A program made the translations under genes and the position numbers. Of a DNA stretch of 8,104 nt, positions 1-5,780 are shown piece after piece; position 1 is the first letter of the stretch; each line of letters opens with the position of its first letter. Location of the stretch: positions 1-8,104 of the forward strand of contig CAMSEM010000056.1 of NCBI GenBank assembly GCA_947057505.1, written 5' to 3'. Source of the stretch: an uncultured Clostridium sp. (GTDB lineage Bacteria; Bacillota; Clostridia; TANB77; CAG-508). The notes beneath the pieces were generated by a model, which saw only the letters and a list, made by a program, of their open reading frames with translations, was not told the DNA's origin and did not search any database.

Positions 1-226
1 TCCATCTTTTATCTTTAGAAAGTGGTCTTGTTTCCATTACTTTTACTTTATCACCTGCTTGGCACTCATTGTTTTCGTCATGAGCTTTTAGTTTGTATGT
101 TCTTTTTTGAATTTTACCATACATTTTGTTCATAACGTTTGTTTCAACAGCTACAACAACTGTCTTATCCATTTTATCAGAAACAACAGTACCTACCATT
201 ACTTTACGAAGATTTCTTTCTTCCAT
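1..226 (-). CDS. rpsQ: 30S ribosomal protein S17, 3' end cut by window edge
   Basis: S17 is a primary 16S rRNA-binding protein with an OB fold that helps assemble the body of the 30S subunit. Translating leftward from the ATG at 226 gives MEERNLRKVMVGTVVSDKMD and then a family-typical stretch with KTVVVAVE, MYGKIQKRT, AHDENN and ETRPLSKDKRW. About 75 codons are present of the roughly 84 usual for the family, so only the last few residues lie beyond base 1. The start is supported by AAAGGAG eight bases upstream. It is the last gene visible in the S10 operon and follows rpmC after an unusually long spacer of 139 bases that contains two hairpins. Identification is by motif recognition and operon position and is very secure. 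Confidence 0.96.
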   Translation of the reverse strand, partial: MEERNLRKVMVGTVVSDKMDKTVVVAVETNVMNKMYGKIQKRTYKLKAHDENNECQAGDKVKVMETRPLSKDKRW

Positions 227-365
227 TTTGTATACTCCTTTCTCATAGTATTCTAACAATGACACACTTTTTTCTTAGTCCATTCTTTCTGTCTAAGGTG
301 TGTCCCTGCTTGGTTTACACTTTTTTTATGGCTAGGTTATATCCTCGCCTTAAGAAAGTTATTTT
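227..365 (-). promoter_or_regulatory. Structured spacer between rpmC and rpsQ (two hairpins)
   Basis: In the transcribed (minus) direction this 139-base spacer holds two stem-loops. The first (330-349) pairs GGCGAGG with CCTAGCC around a six-base loop with one G/A mismatch, and can extend by three A-T pairs (326-328 with 351-353). The second (261-304) pairs GACACAC (298-304) with GTGTGTC (261-267) and then CTTAG (293-297) with CTAAG (274-278). Six extra A residues (268-273) bulge from the 3' side and the apical loop is 14 bases. Neither is followed by a U-run, so they are not terminators. No ORF with a ribosome-binding site was found here. A role in mRNA processing, stability or ribosomal-protein binding is inference. 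Confidence 0.5.
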
Positions 366-566
366 TTATTTGCTTTCAGCAATTTCTCTTTCTTTTAGAA
401 CTGTCTTTATTCTTGCAATGTCTTTTCTCACTTCTTTTATTTTCATAGGATTGTCTAATCCATTAGTTGCTAAACTAAATCTTAGTTTGAACAATTCATT
501 TTTTAGTTCTCCTAATTCTTTTTCTAAATCTGGTGAAGACATTTCTTTTATTTTATTTATCTTCAT
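366..566 (-). CDS. rpmC: 50S ribosomal protein L29
   Basis: L29 is a small two-helix protein that binds 23S rRNA near the polypeptide exit tunnel, where it forms part of the docking platform for nascent-chain factors. The 66-residue product begins MKINKIKEM and carries the family signature in order: ELKNELFKLRFSLATNGLDN, then NPMKIKEVRKDIARIKTVLKERE at the C-terminal helix. The ATG at 566 is preferred over the in-frame GTG at 578, because AGGTGG lies eight bases before the ATG and the family normally starts there. Its first 14 bases overlap the end of rplP, which suggests translational coupling. Length and sequence are normal for the family. Confidence 0.96.
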   Translation of the reverse strand: MKINKIKEMSSPDLEKELGELKNELFKLRFSLATNGLDNPMKIKEVRKDIARIKTVLKEREIAESK

Positions 567-996
567 CGCTATCACCACCTACTTCAGTTTCTCTTTTAAC
601 AAACTTACATTTTACAGATAGTTTGTTAGCAGCTAAACGTAATGCTTCTCTTGCTGTTTCTTCTGGAACACCTGCAATTTCAAACATTACTCTATCAGGT
701 TTTACTGCTGCTACCCAATATTCTACTGCACCTTTACCTTTACCCATACGAGTTCCAATAGGTTTTGCTGTAATTGGTTTGTCTGGGAAGATTTTAATCC
801 AAACCTTTCCACCTCTTTTTATATAACGAGTCATAGCAACACGGGCTGCTTCTATTTGGTTAGAAGTGATTAGACCGATTTCTTGAGATTGTAGACCAAA
901 TTCTCCATTTGTTACTTTATTACCTCTTGTTGCTCTACCTCTAATTCTACCTTTTTGTTGTTTTCTATATTTTGTTCTTTTTGGCATTAATGGCAT
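553..996 (-). CDS. rplP: 50S ribosomal protein L16
   Basis: L16 binds 23S rRNA and contacts the A-site tRNA elbow; it is a late-assembling protein needed for peptidyl-transferase function. The 147-residue product shows PKRTKYRKQQKGR at the N-terminus, ITSNQIEAARVAMTRYIKRG near residues 43-62, WIKIFPDKPITAKP near 66-79, and GKGKGAVEYWVAAVKPDRVMFEIAGV near 85-110. The C-terminus ends in an acidic tail (GGDSDEDK). The ATG at 996 shares its A with the rpsC stop (TAATG), and AGGAGG inside the end of rpsC lies nine bases upstream, so this start beats the internal ATG at 987. The end overlaps rpmC by 14 bases. Translation is probably coupled to rpsC. Confidence 0.97.
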   Translation of the reverse strand: MPLMPKRTKYRKQQKGRIRGRATRGNKVTNGEFGLQSQEIGLITSNQIEAARVAMTRYIKRGGKVWIKIFPDKPITAKPIGTRMGKGKGAVEYWVAAVKPDRVMFEIAGVPEETAREALRLAANKLSVKCKFVKRETEVGGDSDEDK

Positions 997-1658
997 TATG
1001 CTTCTCCTCCTTCCACTTTTCTCTTTTTGGTTGGAAGAACTTCTCCTTTATAAATCCAAACTTTAACACCGATTTTTCCATATGTGGTATCTGCTTCTGC
1101 AAATCCATAATCAATATCTGCTCTTAAAGTTTGAAGTGGAATTGTACCTTCTTTATAGAATTCTGTTCTAGCCATGTCTGCTCCACCAAGTCTACCAGAT
1201 ACAGAAGTTTTAATTCCTAAAGCACCTGATTTCATTGTTTTTTGCATGCATTGTTTCATAGCTCTTCTAAAAGAAATTCTTCTTTCTAATTGACCTGCAA
1301 TATTTTCTGCAACTAATTGTGCATCTAGGTCTATATTTTTAACTTCAACAATGTTTAAGTTTACAGTTTTTCCTATCATTTTTTCAAGCTCAGCTTTTAA
1401 TTCTTCTGCAAGGTTTCCACCTTTTCCAATTACTAAGCCTGGTTTTGCTGTATAAACATTTACTTTTACAAATTTTGCAGTTCTTTCTATTTCAACTTTT
1501 GAAATTCCTGCAACATATAATTTTTTCTTAACATACACACGGATTTTGTGATCTTCTACTAGGTAATCACTAAAATTCTTTTTGTTTGCATACCATTTTG
1601 AATTCCAATCTTTTATGATACCTACTCTTAATCCGTTAGGATCCATTTTTTGTCCCAT
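996..1658 (-). CDS. rpsC: 30S ribosomal protein S3
   Basis: S3 sits in the head of the 30S subunit at the mRNA entry channel and contributes to ribosomal helicase activity. The 220-residue protein starts MGQKMDPNGLRVGIIKDWNS and carries a KH RNA-binding domain with its GKGG loop at residues 78-81. A C-terminal S3 domain follows (SGRLGGADMARTEFYKEGT near 154-172). The basic pair R131/R132 and K135 fall at the positions described as important for mRNA unwinding in E. coli S3. The ATG at 1658 is preceded by AAGGAGG ten bases upstream, within the 19-base gap after rplV. The stop overlaps the rplP start by one base. Length is typical. Confidence 0.98.
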   Translation of the reverse strand: MGQKMDPNGLRVGIIKDWNSKWYANKKNFSDYLVEDHKIRVYVKKKLYVAGISKVEIERTAKFVKVNVYTAKPGLVIGKGGNLAEELKAELEKMIGKTVNLNIVEVKNIDLDAQLVAENIAGQLERRISFRRAMKQCMQKTMKSGALGIKTSVSGRLGGADMARTEFYKEGTIPLQTLRADIDYGFAEADTTYGKIGVKVWIYKGEVLPTKKRKVEGGEA

Positions 1659-1677
1659 TTTGTTAAGTCCTCCTTTC

Positions 1678-2031
1678 TTAATCTCTTTCTTTTAAAACGA
1701 TTGTAATATGACTTGTTCTCTTTCTAATTCTTACTGCACTACCTTTTGCAGCTGGTCTAATTCTTTTTAGAGTTGGACCTTGGTTTGCATAAATTTCAGC
1801 AACATATAATTTTTCATGTGCCATATGATGATTGTTTTCTGCATTGGCAATTGCTGATTTTAATAATTTTTCTATAATTTCGCTTGAAGCTTTTGGTGCA
1901 TATTTTACAATAGCTAAAGCTTCATCAATATCTTTTCCTCTAATTAAGTCTGCTACAATTTTCACTTTTCTAGCGGAAATTCTAGCATATCTTAGAGTAG
2001 CTTCTGCTGTTTGGATTGCAACTTCTTCCAC
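1678..2031 (-). CDS. rplV: 50S ribosomal protein L22, GTG start
   Basis: L22 binds 23S rRNA and sends a beta-hairpin into the exit tunnel, where it helps form the constriction that senses nascent chains and macrolides. The 117-residue product reads TLRYARISARKVKIVADLIRG at the N-terminus. It has KSAIANAENNH near the middle and the tunnel hairpin plus end strand GPTLKRIRPAAKGSAVRIRK followed by TSHITIVLKE. The reading frame is open further upstream into rpsS, but the real start is the GTG at 2031. AAGGAGG lies eight bases before it, directly after the rpsS stop, and this gives the family-normal length. The gap to rpsS is 13 bases. No macrolide-resistance-type deletion is obvious in the hairpin. 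Confidence 0.96.
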   Translation of the reverse strand: MEEVAIQTAEATLRYARISARKVKIVADLIRGKDIDEALAIVKYAPKASSEIIEKLLKSAIANAENNHHMAHEKLYVAEIYANQGPTLKRIRPAAKGSAVRIRKRTSHITIVLKERD

Positions 2032-2044
2032 TTTTTTTACCTCC

Positions 2045-2323
2045 TTATTTATTTGATGTTTTCTTGTCTCCTGCGTGACCTTTAAAAGTTCTTGTTGGTG
2101 CAAATTCACCTAATTTATGTCCAATCATTTCTTCTGTAATATATACAGGTACATGTTTTCTACCATCATGAACAGCGATTGTGTGTCCAACCATTTGTGG
2201 GTAAATAGTAGAAGCTCTAGACCATGTTTTAATTACTTCTTTGTTTCCATTATCATTCATTGCTTCAACTCTTTTTAATAATTCTGGTGCAATGAATGGA
2301 GTTTTTTTGCTTGATCTTGACAT
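2045..2323 (-). CDS. rpsS: 30S ribosomal protein S19
   Basis: S19 lies in the 30S head, forms a complex with S13 and contacts the 50S subunit in an intersubunit bridge. The 92-residue protein starts MSRSSKKTPFIAPELLKRVE and shows KTWSRASTIYPQMVGHTIAV near residues 32-51. Next come HDGRKHVPVYITEEMIGHKL near 52-71 and the C-terminal EFAPTRTFKGHAGDKK, all hallmarks of the family. The ATG at 2323 follows AAGGAGG with a purine-rich spacer. It is separated from rplB by an unusually long 140-base spacer containing a strong hairpin, and from rplV by only 13 bases. Length is normal. Confidence 0.98.
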   Translation of the reverse strand: MSRSSKKTPFIAPELLKRVEAMNDNGNKEVIKTWSRASTIYPQMVGHTIAVHDGRKHVPVYITEEMIGHKLGEFAPTRTFKGHAGDKKTSNK

Positions 2324-2463
2324 GTGTTTTTTTCCTCCTTCTTTCAGGTTATATTTAAAATCTTATTTTTAAGTTTTTCTAAGGTATGCAACTTTCACTA
2401 TGTTCAAGTTGCATAAGTTATTCCTAAAATTCGAAAAATTTTATTTTTTTATTAAGGACTAAC
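2324..2463 (-). promoter_or_regulatory. Structured spacer between rplB and rpsS
   Basis: This is the longest gap inside the operon (140 bases). Reading leftward it holds a weak AT hairpin (2425-2443, seven pairs around TTTCG), then a strong hairpin at 2385-2415 in which TATGCAACTT pairs perfectly with AAGTTGCATA around an 11-base loop. A small CTTA/TAAG hairpin follows near 2362-2373. No U-run follows the strong stem, so it is not a terminator, and transcription must continue into rpsS. The strong stem coincides almost exactly with an 11-codon mini-ORF, listed separately. Function is unknown. Confidence 0.5.
2379..2414 (-). CDS. Possible 11-codon mini-ORF upstream of rpsS
   Basis: Within the rplB/rpsS spacer an ATG at 2414 opens the peptide MQLEHSESCIP and ends at TAG (2379-2381). 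An AGGA element lies seven bases upstream of the ATG, a usable but not ideal ribosome-binding site. The ORF covers the strong hairpin of this spacer: the ATG lies in its 5' arm and the stop lies just past its 3' arm. A ribosome translating it would therefore unfold the hairpin. I recognise no family, and at this length chance is a real possibility. If real, it may couple rplB translation to rpsS or act as a sensor, which is inference only. Confidence 0.25.
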   Translation of the reverse strand: MQLEHSESCIP

Positions 2464-3291
2464 TTATTTTCTTCTCTTTGTTATAAATTTATTGCTTAGT
2501 TTGTTTTTCTTTCTTGTCTTGTATCCTAATGCTGGTTTGCCCCAAGGTGTCATTGGTCCTGCGTGTCCTACTGGTGCTTTACCTTCACCACCACCATGAG
2601 GGTGATCTACTGGGTTCATTACAGAACCTCTAACTGTTGGTCTAATTCCCATGTGTCTTTTTCTTCCTGCTTTACCTATTTTAATGTTTTCATGGTCGCT
2701 ATTTCCAACTGTTCCAATTGTAGCTTTACATACAGCTAAAACTAATCTCATTTCTCCAGAAGGTAATCTTACATGTGCGTATTTTCCTTCTTTTGCCATT
2801 AATTGAGCTTCTTGACCAGCAGCTCTTACCATTTTTCCACCTTGACCTGGATTTAGTTCAATGTTGTGAATCATAGTACCTACTGGAATGCTTTCAATTG
2901 GCATACAGTTTCCTGGTTTGATATCTACTTTTTGTCCAGAAATTACTTTGTCACCATCTTTTAAACCGATTGGTGCTAAGATGTATGCTTTTTCTCCGTC
3001 TTCATATTGAATTAGAGCAATGTTAGCACTTCTGTTTGGATCGTATTCAATACCAATAACTGTTGCTGGCATATCAACTTTATTTCTTTTGAAATCGATA
3101 ATTCTATATTTTTGTCTGTTTCCTCCACCTTGATGTCTTACTGTAATTCTTCCGTATGAGTTTCTACCTGCATTTTTCTTTTTAGTAGCAAGTAAAGATT
3201 TTTCTGGTTCTTTTTTTGTTATTTCTTCAAATGTAGAAACTGTCATGTTTCTTCTTGAAGGGGTATATGGTTTAAATCTTTTTGTTCCCAT
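2464..3291 (-). CDS. rplB: 50S ribosomal protein L2
   Basis: L2 is a highly conserved 23S rRNA-binding protein at the subunit interface, required for subunit association and peptidyl-transferase activity. The 275-residue protein begins MGTKRFKPYTPSRRNMTVST. It has GRITVRHQGGGNRQKYRIIDF near 47-67, the central SH3-like domain (NPGQGGKMVRAAGQEAQLM near 147-165), and the diagnostic NPVDHPHGGGEG at 226-237. H230 is the counterpart of the functionally important E. coli His229. The C-terminus is lysine/arginine rich (KFITKRRK). The ATG at 3291 has AAAGGAG upstream with a slightly long A-rich spacer. It is separated by 54 bases from the unrecognised small gene upstream and by 140 bases from rpsS downstream. 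Length is normal. Confidence 0.98.
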   Translation of the reverse strand: MGTKRFKPYTPSRRNMTVSTFEEITKKEPEKSLLATKKKNAGRNSYGRITVRHQGGGNRQKYRIIDFKRNKVDMPATVIGIEYDPNRSANIALIQYEDGEKAYILAPIGLKDGDKVISGQKVDIKPGNCMPIESIPVGTMIHNIELNPGQGGKMVRAAGQEAQLMAKEGKYAHVRLPSGEMRLVLAVCKATIGTVGNSDHENIKIGKAGRKRHMGIRPTVRGSVMNPVDHPHGGGEGKAPVGHAGPMTPWGKPALGYKTRKKNKLSNKFITKRRK

Positions 3292-3345
3292 TTTTTAATT
3301 TCTCTCCTTTTACTTTATTTTCCGGGTCTGTTTCCCGATATTTTT

Positions 3346-3534
3346 CTATTTTTCTAATTCTTCTGCTTCTTCTGTTTCTATAAATAATTCTGTAAGTTCC
3401 CTAGAAGCCAATAGATTTTTTCCTTCTAATTCTTTATACACTGACTTATATTTTCTCTTTTCTTCTTCAGCTGTCAAAAGTCTGCGTCTTGCTAATATAG
3501 GAATTTTTAAATCTTTTTTAAATTGATTTTCCAC
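3346..3534 (-). CDS. Unrecognised 62-residue charged protein between rplW and rplB
   Basis: I do not recognise this gene. It is read from a GTG at 3534 to a TAG at 3346. The N-terminal half is basic (MENQFKKDLKIPILARRRLL) and the second half is rich in charged helix formers, ending in a run of acidic residues (ETEEAEELEK). No signal peptide, membrane segment or cysteine is visible. The AGGAGG motif overlaps the rplW stop codon and lies 12 bases before the GTG, longer than ideal. The frame is open upstream inside rplW to 3597, but a start there would lack a ribosome-binding site. It is cotranscribed with the operon; 54 bases containing a small CGGG/CCCG hairpin (3323-3337) separate it from rplB. 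A basic head and acidic tail would suit an RNA- or ribosome-associated helper, but that is inference. Confidence 0.6.
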   Translation of the reverse strand: MENQFKKDLKIPILARRRLLTAEEEKRKYKSVYKELEGKNLLASRELTELFIETEEAEELEK

Positions 3535-3550
3535 TTGTTTTTCTTTCCTC

Positions 3551-3898
3551 CTAGGCACCCATAAAGTGTTCAATAGAATCTTTATACTTTTTAGCAACTT
3601 TAACTTCTTTTCCGCCTTTTGCTAAATAAGTAATATCTCCTGGGTTTGTATCAATTGTAACAATTGCTTTTTTCCAATCAGAAGTTTTTCCTGATGTTTT
3701 ACCCATTCTTTTTGTTTTTCCTTTTACGCTAATTGTGTTAACATTTAAAACTTTTACTTCAAAAAGTTTTTCTACCGCATTACGAATATCAATTTTTGTA
3801 GCGTTTTTGTTTACTTTAAAGGTATACTTTCCTTCTTGTAATCCATCATTACTTTTTTCTGTAATAACTGGAGCTATAATAACATCTTCTGGTCTCAT
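3551..3898 (-). CDS. rplW: 50S ribosomal protein L23, with C-terminal insertion
   Basis: L23 binds domain III of 23S rRNA beside the exit tunnel and is the docking site for trigger factor and SRP. The 115-residue product starts MRPEDVIIAPVITEKSNDGL and has YTFKVNKNATKIDIRNAVEK, FEVKVLNVNTI and GKTKRMGKTSGKTSDWKKAI in family order. It ends SIEHFMGA, the counterpart of the usual IEFFEG end. Between the last common strand (AIVTIDTNPGD) and that ending sits an extra stretch (ITYLAKGGKEVKVAKKYKDS) that makes the protein longer than the 95-100 residues I expect. The ATG shares a base with the rplD stop (TAATG), so translation is probably coupled. The stop overlaps the ribosome-binding site of the next small gene. 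Confidence 0.95.
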   Translation of the reverse strand: MRPEDVIIAPVITEKSNDGLQEGKYTFKVNKNATKIDIRNAVEKLFEVKVLNVNTISVKGKTKRMGKTSGKTSDWKKAIVTIDTNPGDITYLAKGGKEVKVAKKYKDSIEHFMGA

Positions 3899-4521
3899 TA
3901 TGCGTACACCTCCTCTAATTTTTTAACAGTATCTTCTGTTACAACAAGATTTTTATGTTTTAATAGGTCATATACATTGATTGTACCTACTTGAAGAACT
4001 TTAACGCCTTCAATGTTTCTTGCTGATTTTTGAACTAATTCGTTCTTTTCTGGAATTAAGATTACTGTTTTTCCTTCTACTTTTAAGTTGTTTAAAATTC
4101 TTACCATTTCTTTTGTTTTAATTTCTTTTAATGTTAAGCTATCAACAACTGTTAATTCGTTTTCTAATACTTTAGAACTTAGCATTGATTTGATTGCTAA
4201 TCTTCTTTCTTTTTTATTTACTGTATAATTGTATGAACGTGGTTTTGGTCCTAATGCAATACCTCCACCTACCCAATGTGGTGCACGTATACTTCCTTGT
4301 CTTGCTCTACCTGTACCTTTTTGTCTCCATGGTTTTCTACCACCACCAGATACTTCGCTTCTAGTTTTTGTATTTTGTGTACCTTGTCTTTGATTAGCTA
4401 GGTAGTTAATTAAAACACTATGTACCACTGCTTCGTTTGGCTCGATGCCAAAGATTTCTTCTTTAAGCTCTATGTCTTTTACTTTTTTACCTTCTATATC
4501 GTATACATCTACTTTAGGCAT
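3898..4521 (-). CDS. rplD: 50S ribosomal protein L4
   Basis: L4 binds 23S rRNA and extends a long loop into the exit-tunnel constriction opposite L22. In E. coli it is also the autogenous repressor of the S10 operon, acting on leader transcription and translation. The 207-residue product shows the tunnel loop at about residues 44-95: QRQGTQNTKTRSEVSGGG, KPWRQKGTGRARQGSIRAPH, then GGGIALGPKPRSYNY. A Rossmann-like C-terminal part follows, including LKVEGKTVILIPEKNEL. The ATG at 4521 follows AAGGAGG in the 17-base gap after rplC. The last base of its TAA stop overlaps the rplW start. Whether L4 controls this operon's leader cannot be told from the sequence, although the leader does carry an attenuator-like hairpin. 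Confidence 0.97.
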   Translation of the reverse strand: MPKVDVYDIEGKKVKDIELKEEIFGIEPNEAVVHSVLINYLANQRQGTQNTKTRSEVSGGGRKPWRQKGTGRARQGSIRAPHWVGGGIALGPKPRSYNYTVNKKERRLAIKSMLSSKVLENELTVVDSLTLKEIKTKEMVRILNNLKVEGKTVILIPEKNELVQKSARNIEGVKVLQVGTINVYDLLKHKNLVVTEDTVKKLEEVYA

Positions 4522-4538
4522 TTGTCTTTCCCTCCTTA

Positions 4539-5171
4539 TTATTTACTTTTTACACTTGATTTTAGTTTTAAAATAGCACCTTTTACTCCTGGTACGCTAC
4601 CTTTTACTAAAATAGCATTTTTATCTAAATCTACTCTTACAACTTCTAAATTTTGAATTGTAATGGTTTCTCTACCCATGTGACCTGGTAATTTTTTACC
4701 TTTGAATACTCTACCTGGTGTAGAAGTTGGTCCCATTGAACCTGGTCTTCTATGATACATAGAACCATGTCCCATTGGTCCTCTTGATTGTCCATGACGT
4801 TTAATAACACCTTGGAATCCTTTTCCTTTTGAAGTTCCTTGAATATCTAGTTTGTCACCTTGTGCAAAAACATCTGCTTTTAATTCATCACCTACGTTTA
4901 CATTTTCTACTGAATCTAATCTAAATTCTCTTAAATGTTTTTTAGGTGCTAATTTTGATTTTGCATAATGTCCTTTTACTGGTTTGTTAACTTTATGTTC
5001 TTTTACTTCTCCAAATCCTAATTGGATAGCATTATATCCATCTGTTTCTACTGTTTTAACTTGAGCTACTGTACATGGACCTGCTTCAATTACTGTTACT
5101 GGAATAACTTTTCCTTGTTCATCGAAAATTTGAGTCATTCCAACTTTTCTTCCTATTAATCCTTTATTCAT
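4539..5171 (-). CDS. rplC: 50S ribosomal protein L3
   Basis: L3 is an early assembly protein; its central extension reaches toward the peptidyl-transferase centre. The 210-residue protein begins MNKGLIGRKVGMTQIFDEQG. It carries the family signature GTSKGKGFQGVIKRHGQSRG at residues 112-131, then GPMGHGSMYHRRPGSMGPTS and PGRVFKGKKLPGHMGRE across 131-168, and a C-terminal strand with TIQNLEVVRVD. The ATG at 5171 follows GGAGG nine bases upstream. It is the second gene of the operon and is separated from rpsJ by a 92-base spacer with potential RNA structure ending just before its ribosome-binding site. That raises the possibility of separate translational control. Length is typical. Confidence 0.98.
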   Translation of the reverse strand: MNKGLIGRKVGMTQIFDEQGKVIPVTVIEAGPCTVAQVKTVETDGYNAIQLGFGEVKEHKVNKPVKGHYAKSKLAPKKHLREFRLDSVENVNVGDELKADVFAQGDKLDIQGTSKGKGFQGVIKRHGQSRGPMGHGSMYHRRPGSMGPTSTPGRVFKGKKLPGHMGRETITIQNLEVVRVDLDKNAILVKGSVPGVKGAILKLKSSVKSK

Positions 5172-5189
5172 TTTTTTGTTCCTCCATTG

Positions 5190-5235
5190 GCTGATATTTT
5201 AAATTTCGTTATATTTTAACGCTATACCAGCATAG
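5190..5235 (-). promoter_or_regulatory. Potential RNA structure just upstream of rplC
   Basis: In the transcript GCUGGUAU (5224-5231) can pair with AUAUCAGC (5190-5197), eight pairs with one G-U. This encloses a second hairpin CGUUA/UAACG (5217-5221 with 5207-5211) around a five-base loop. A competing small hairpin CUAU/AUAG (5222-5235) would exclude the outer stem. The outer stem ends only a few bases before the GGAGG of rplC, so the element could modulate rplC translation. The rest of the 92-base rpsJ/rplC spacer is AT-rich with no ORF. The pairing is seen; function is inferred. Confidence 0.4.
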
Positions 5236-5263
5236 TTTTTATTTTAGTTGTTTTTTATTAACA

Positions 5264-5596
5264 TTATAGCTTAATTTCTATATCTACACCTGCTGGCAAG
5301 TCTATTTTCATAAGATTGTCAACTGTTTTTTGTGTTGGATAAAGAATGTCAATTACTCTTTTATGTGTTCTCATTTCAAATTGTTCTCTTGAATCTTTGT
5401 GTTTATGTGGAGAACGTAAGATTGTTATAATCTCCTTTTCTGTTGGTAGTGGAATAGGACCTGATACTTTAGCTCCTGTTTTTTTAGCAGTATCTACTAT
5501 TTTTTCAGCAGACTGTTCTAAAACAACATGATCGTAAGCTTTTAGTCTTATTCTAATTTTTTCACTTGTTACTGCATTTTCTTTCTTTGTTGCCAT
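5264..5596 (-). CDS. rpsJ: 30S ribosomal protein S10 (NusE)
   Basis: S10 sits in the 30S head and, as NusE, also joins NusB and NusG in transcription antitermination and transcription-translation coupling. The 110-residue product has KIRIRLKAYDH at residues 14-24, QSAEKIVDTAKKTGAKVSGP, IPLPTEKEIITILRSPH, then KDSREQFEMRTHKRVIDILY and the invariant end LPAGVDIEIKL. An extra N-terminal tail (MATKKENAVTSE) makes it slightly longer than the usual 102 or so. The ATG at 5596 has GGAGGG ten bases upstream and no better internal start exists. It is the first gene of the operon, preceded by a long leader and a strong SigA promoter. Confidence 0.98.
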   Translation of the reverse strand: MATKKENAVTSEKIRIRLKAYDHVVLEQSAEKIVDTAKKTGAKVSGPIPLPTEKEIITILRSPHKHKDSREQFEMRTHKRVIDILYPTQKTVDNLMKIDLPAGVDIEIKL

Positions 5597-5690
5597 TTTT
5601 AAAATTCCCTCCTTCTAAATTTTCTGGGGCTTTTTGCCCTTATTTTGGTCGGAAGTTATAACGCACCCTGGTGTTTCTTTTTTAACCATT

Positions 5691-5723
5691 ATAAAAACCC
5701 AAGTTTGTATGCGAAATCTTGGG
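5691..5723 (-). terminator. Attenuator-like intrinsic terminator in the S10 leader
   Basis: In the transcript CCCAAG (5718-5723) pairs with CTTGGG (5698-5703). The stem can continue as TTT/AAA past one bulged A, leaving a seven-base loop. It is followed directly by five U residues and then AUAA. The stem is modest (six to nine pairs), so partial termination rather than a full stop is expected. That is appropriate because the operon must be read through. Confidence 0.55.
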
Positions 5724-5759
5724 ATAAGTGCTTTATTATTCTTAACTTACCGCCTTGGT

Positions 5760-5780
5760 CTAAGCCACGACATACTCCAT
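5760..5780 (-). CDS. Possible six-codon leader peptide upstream of rpsJ
   Basis: ATG at 5780 opens MEYVVA and ends at TAG (5760-5762). TTGGAGGG lies seven bases upstream, among the better ribosome-binding sites in the window. It lies between the first leader hairpin and the attenuator-like terminator. Terminating ribosomes would cover the CCAAG that could otherwise compete with the terminator. No family can be assigned to so short a peptide; the case rests on ribosome-binding site, spacing and placement. Confidence 0.4.
   Translation of the reverse strand: MEYVVA

Noticed and set aside
139..621. Long plus-strand ORF opposite rpsQ, rpmC and rplP
   Set aside because: It is antisense to three certain ribosomal genes, low-complexity Phe/Leu/Ser-rich as expected from the reverse of Lys/Glu-rich genes, and has no ribosome-binding site.
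1832..2056. Plus-strand ORF opposite rplV
   Set aside because: Shadow of a conserved gene on the other strand with no start signal. The same applies to the plus-strand ORFs at 533-826, 3735-3926, 4420-4656 and 5346-5531.
2032..2109. Longer rplV beginning at 2109
   Set aside because: It would lie inside the end of rpsS without a ribosome-binding site, whereas the GTG at 2031 has AAGGAGG and gives the normal L22 length.
227..2384. Shared ACCTTAGA in the rpmC/rpsQ and rplB/rpsS spacers, suggesting a common repeat
   Set aside because: Only eight matching bases with different flanking stems; too short to exclude chance in this composition.
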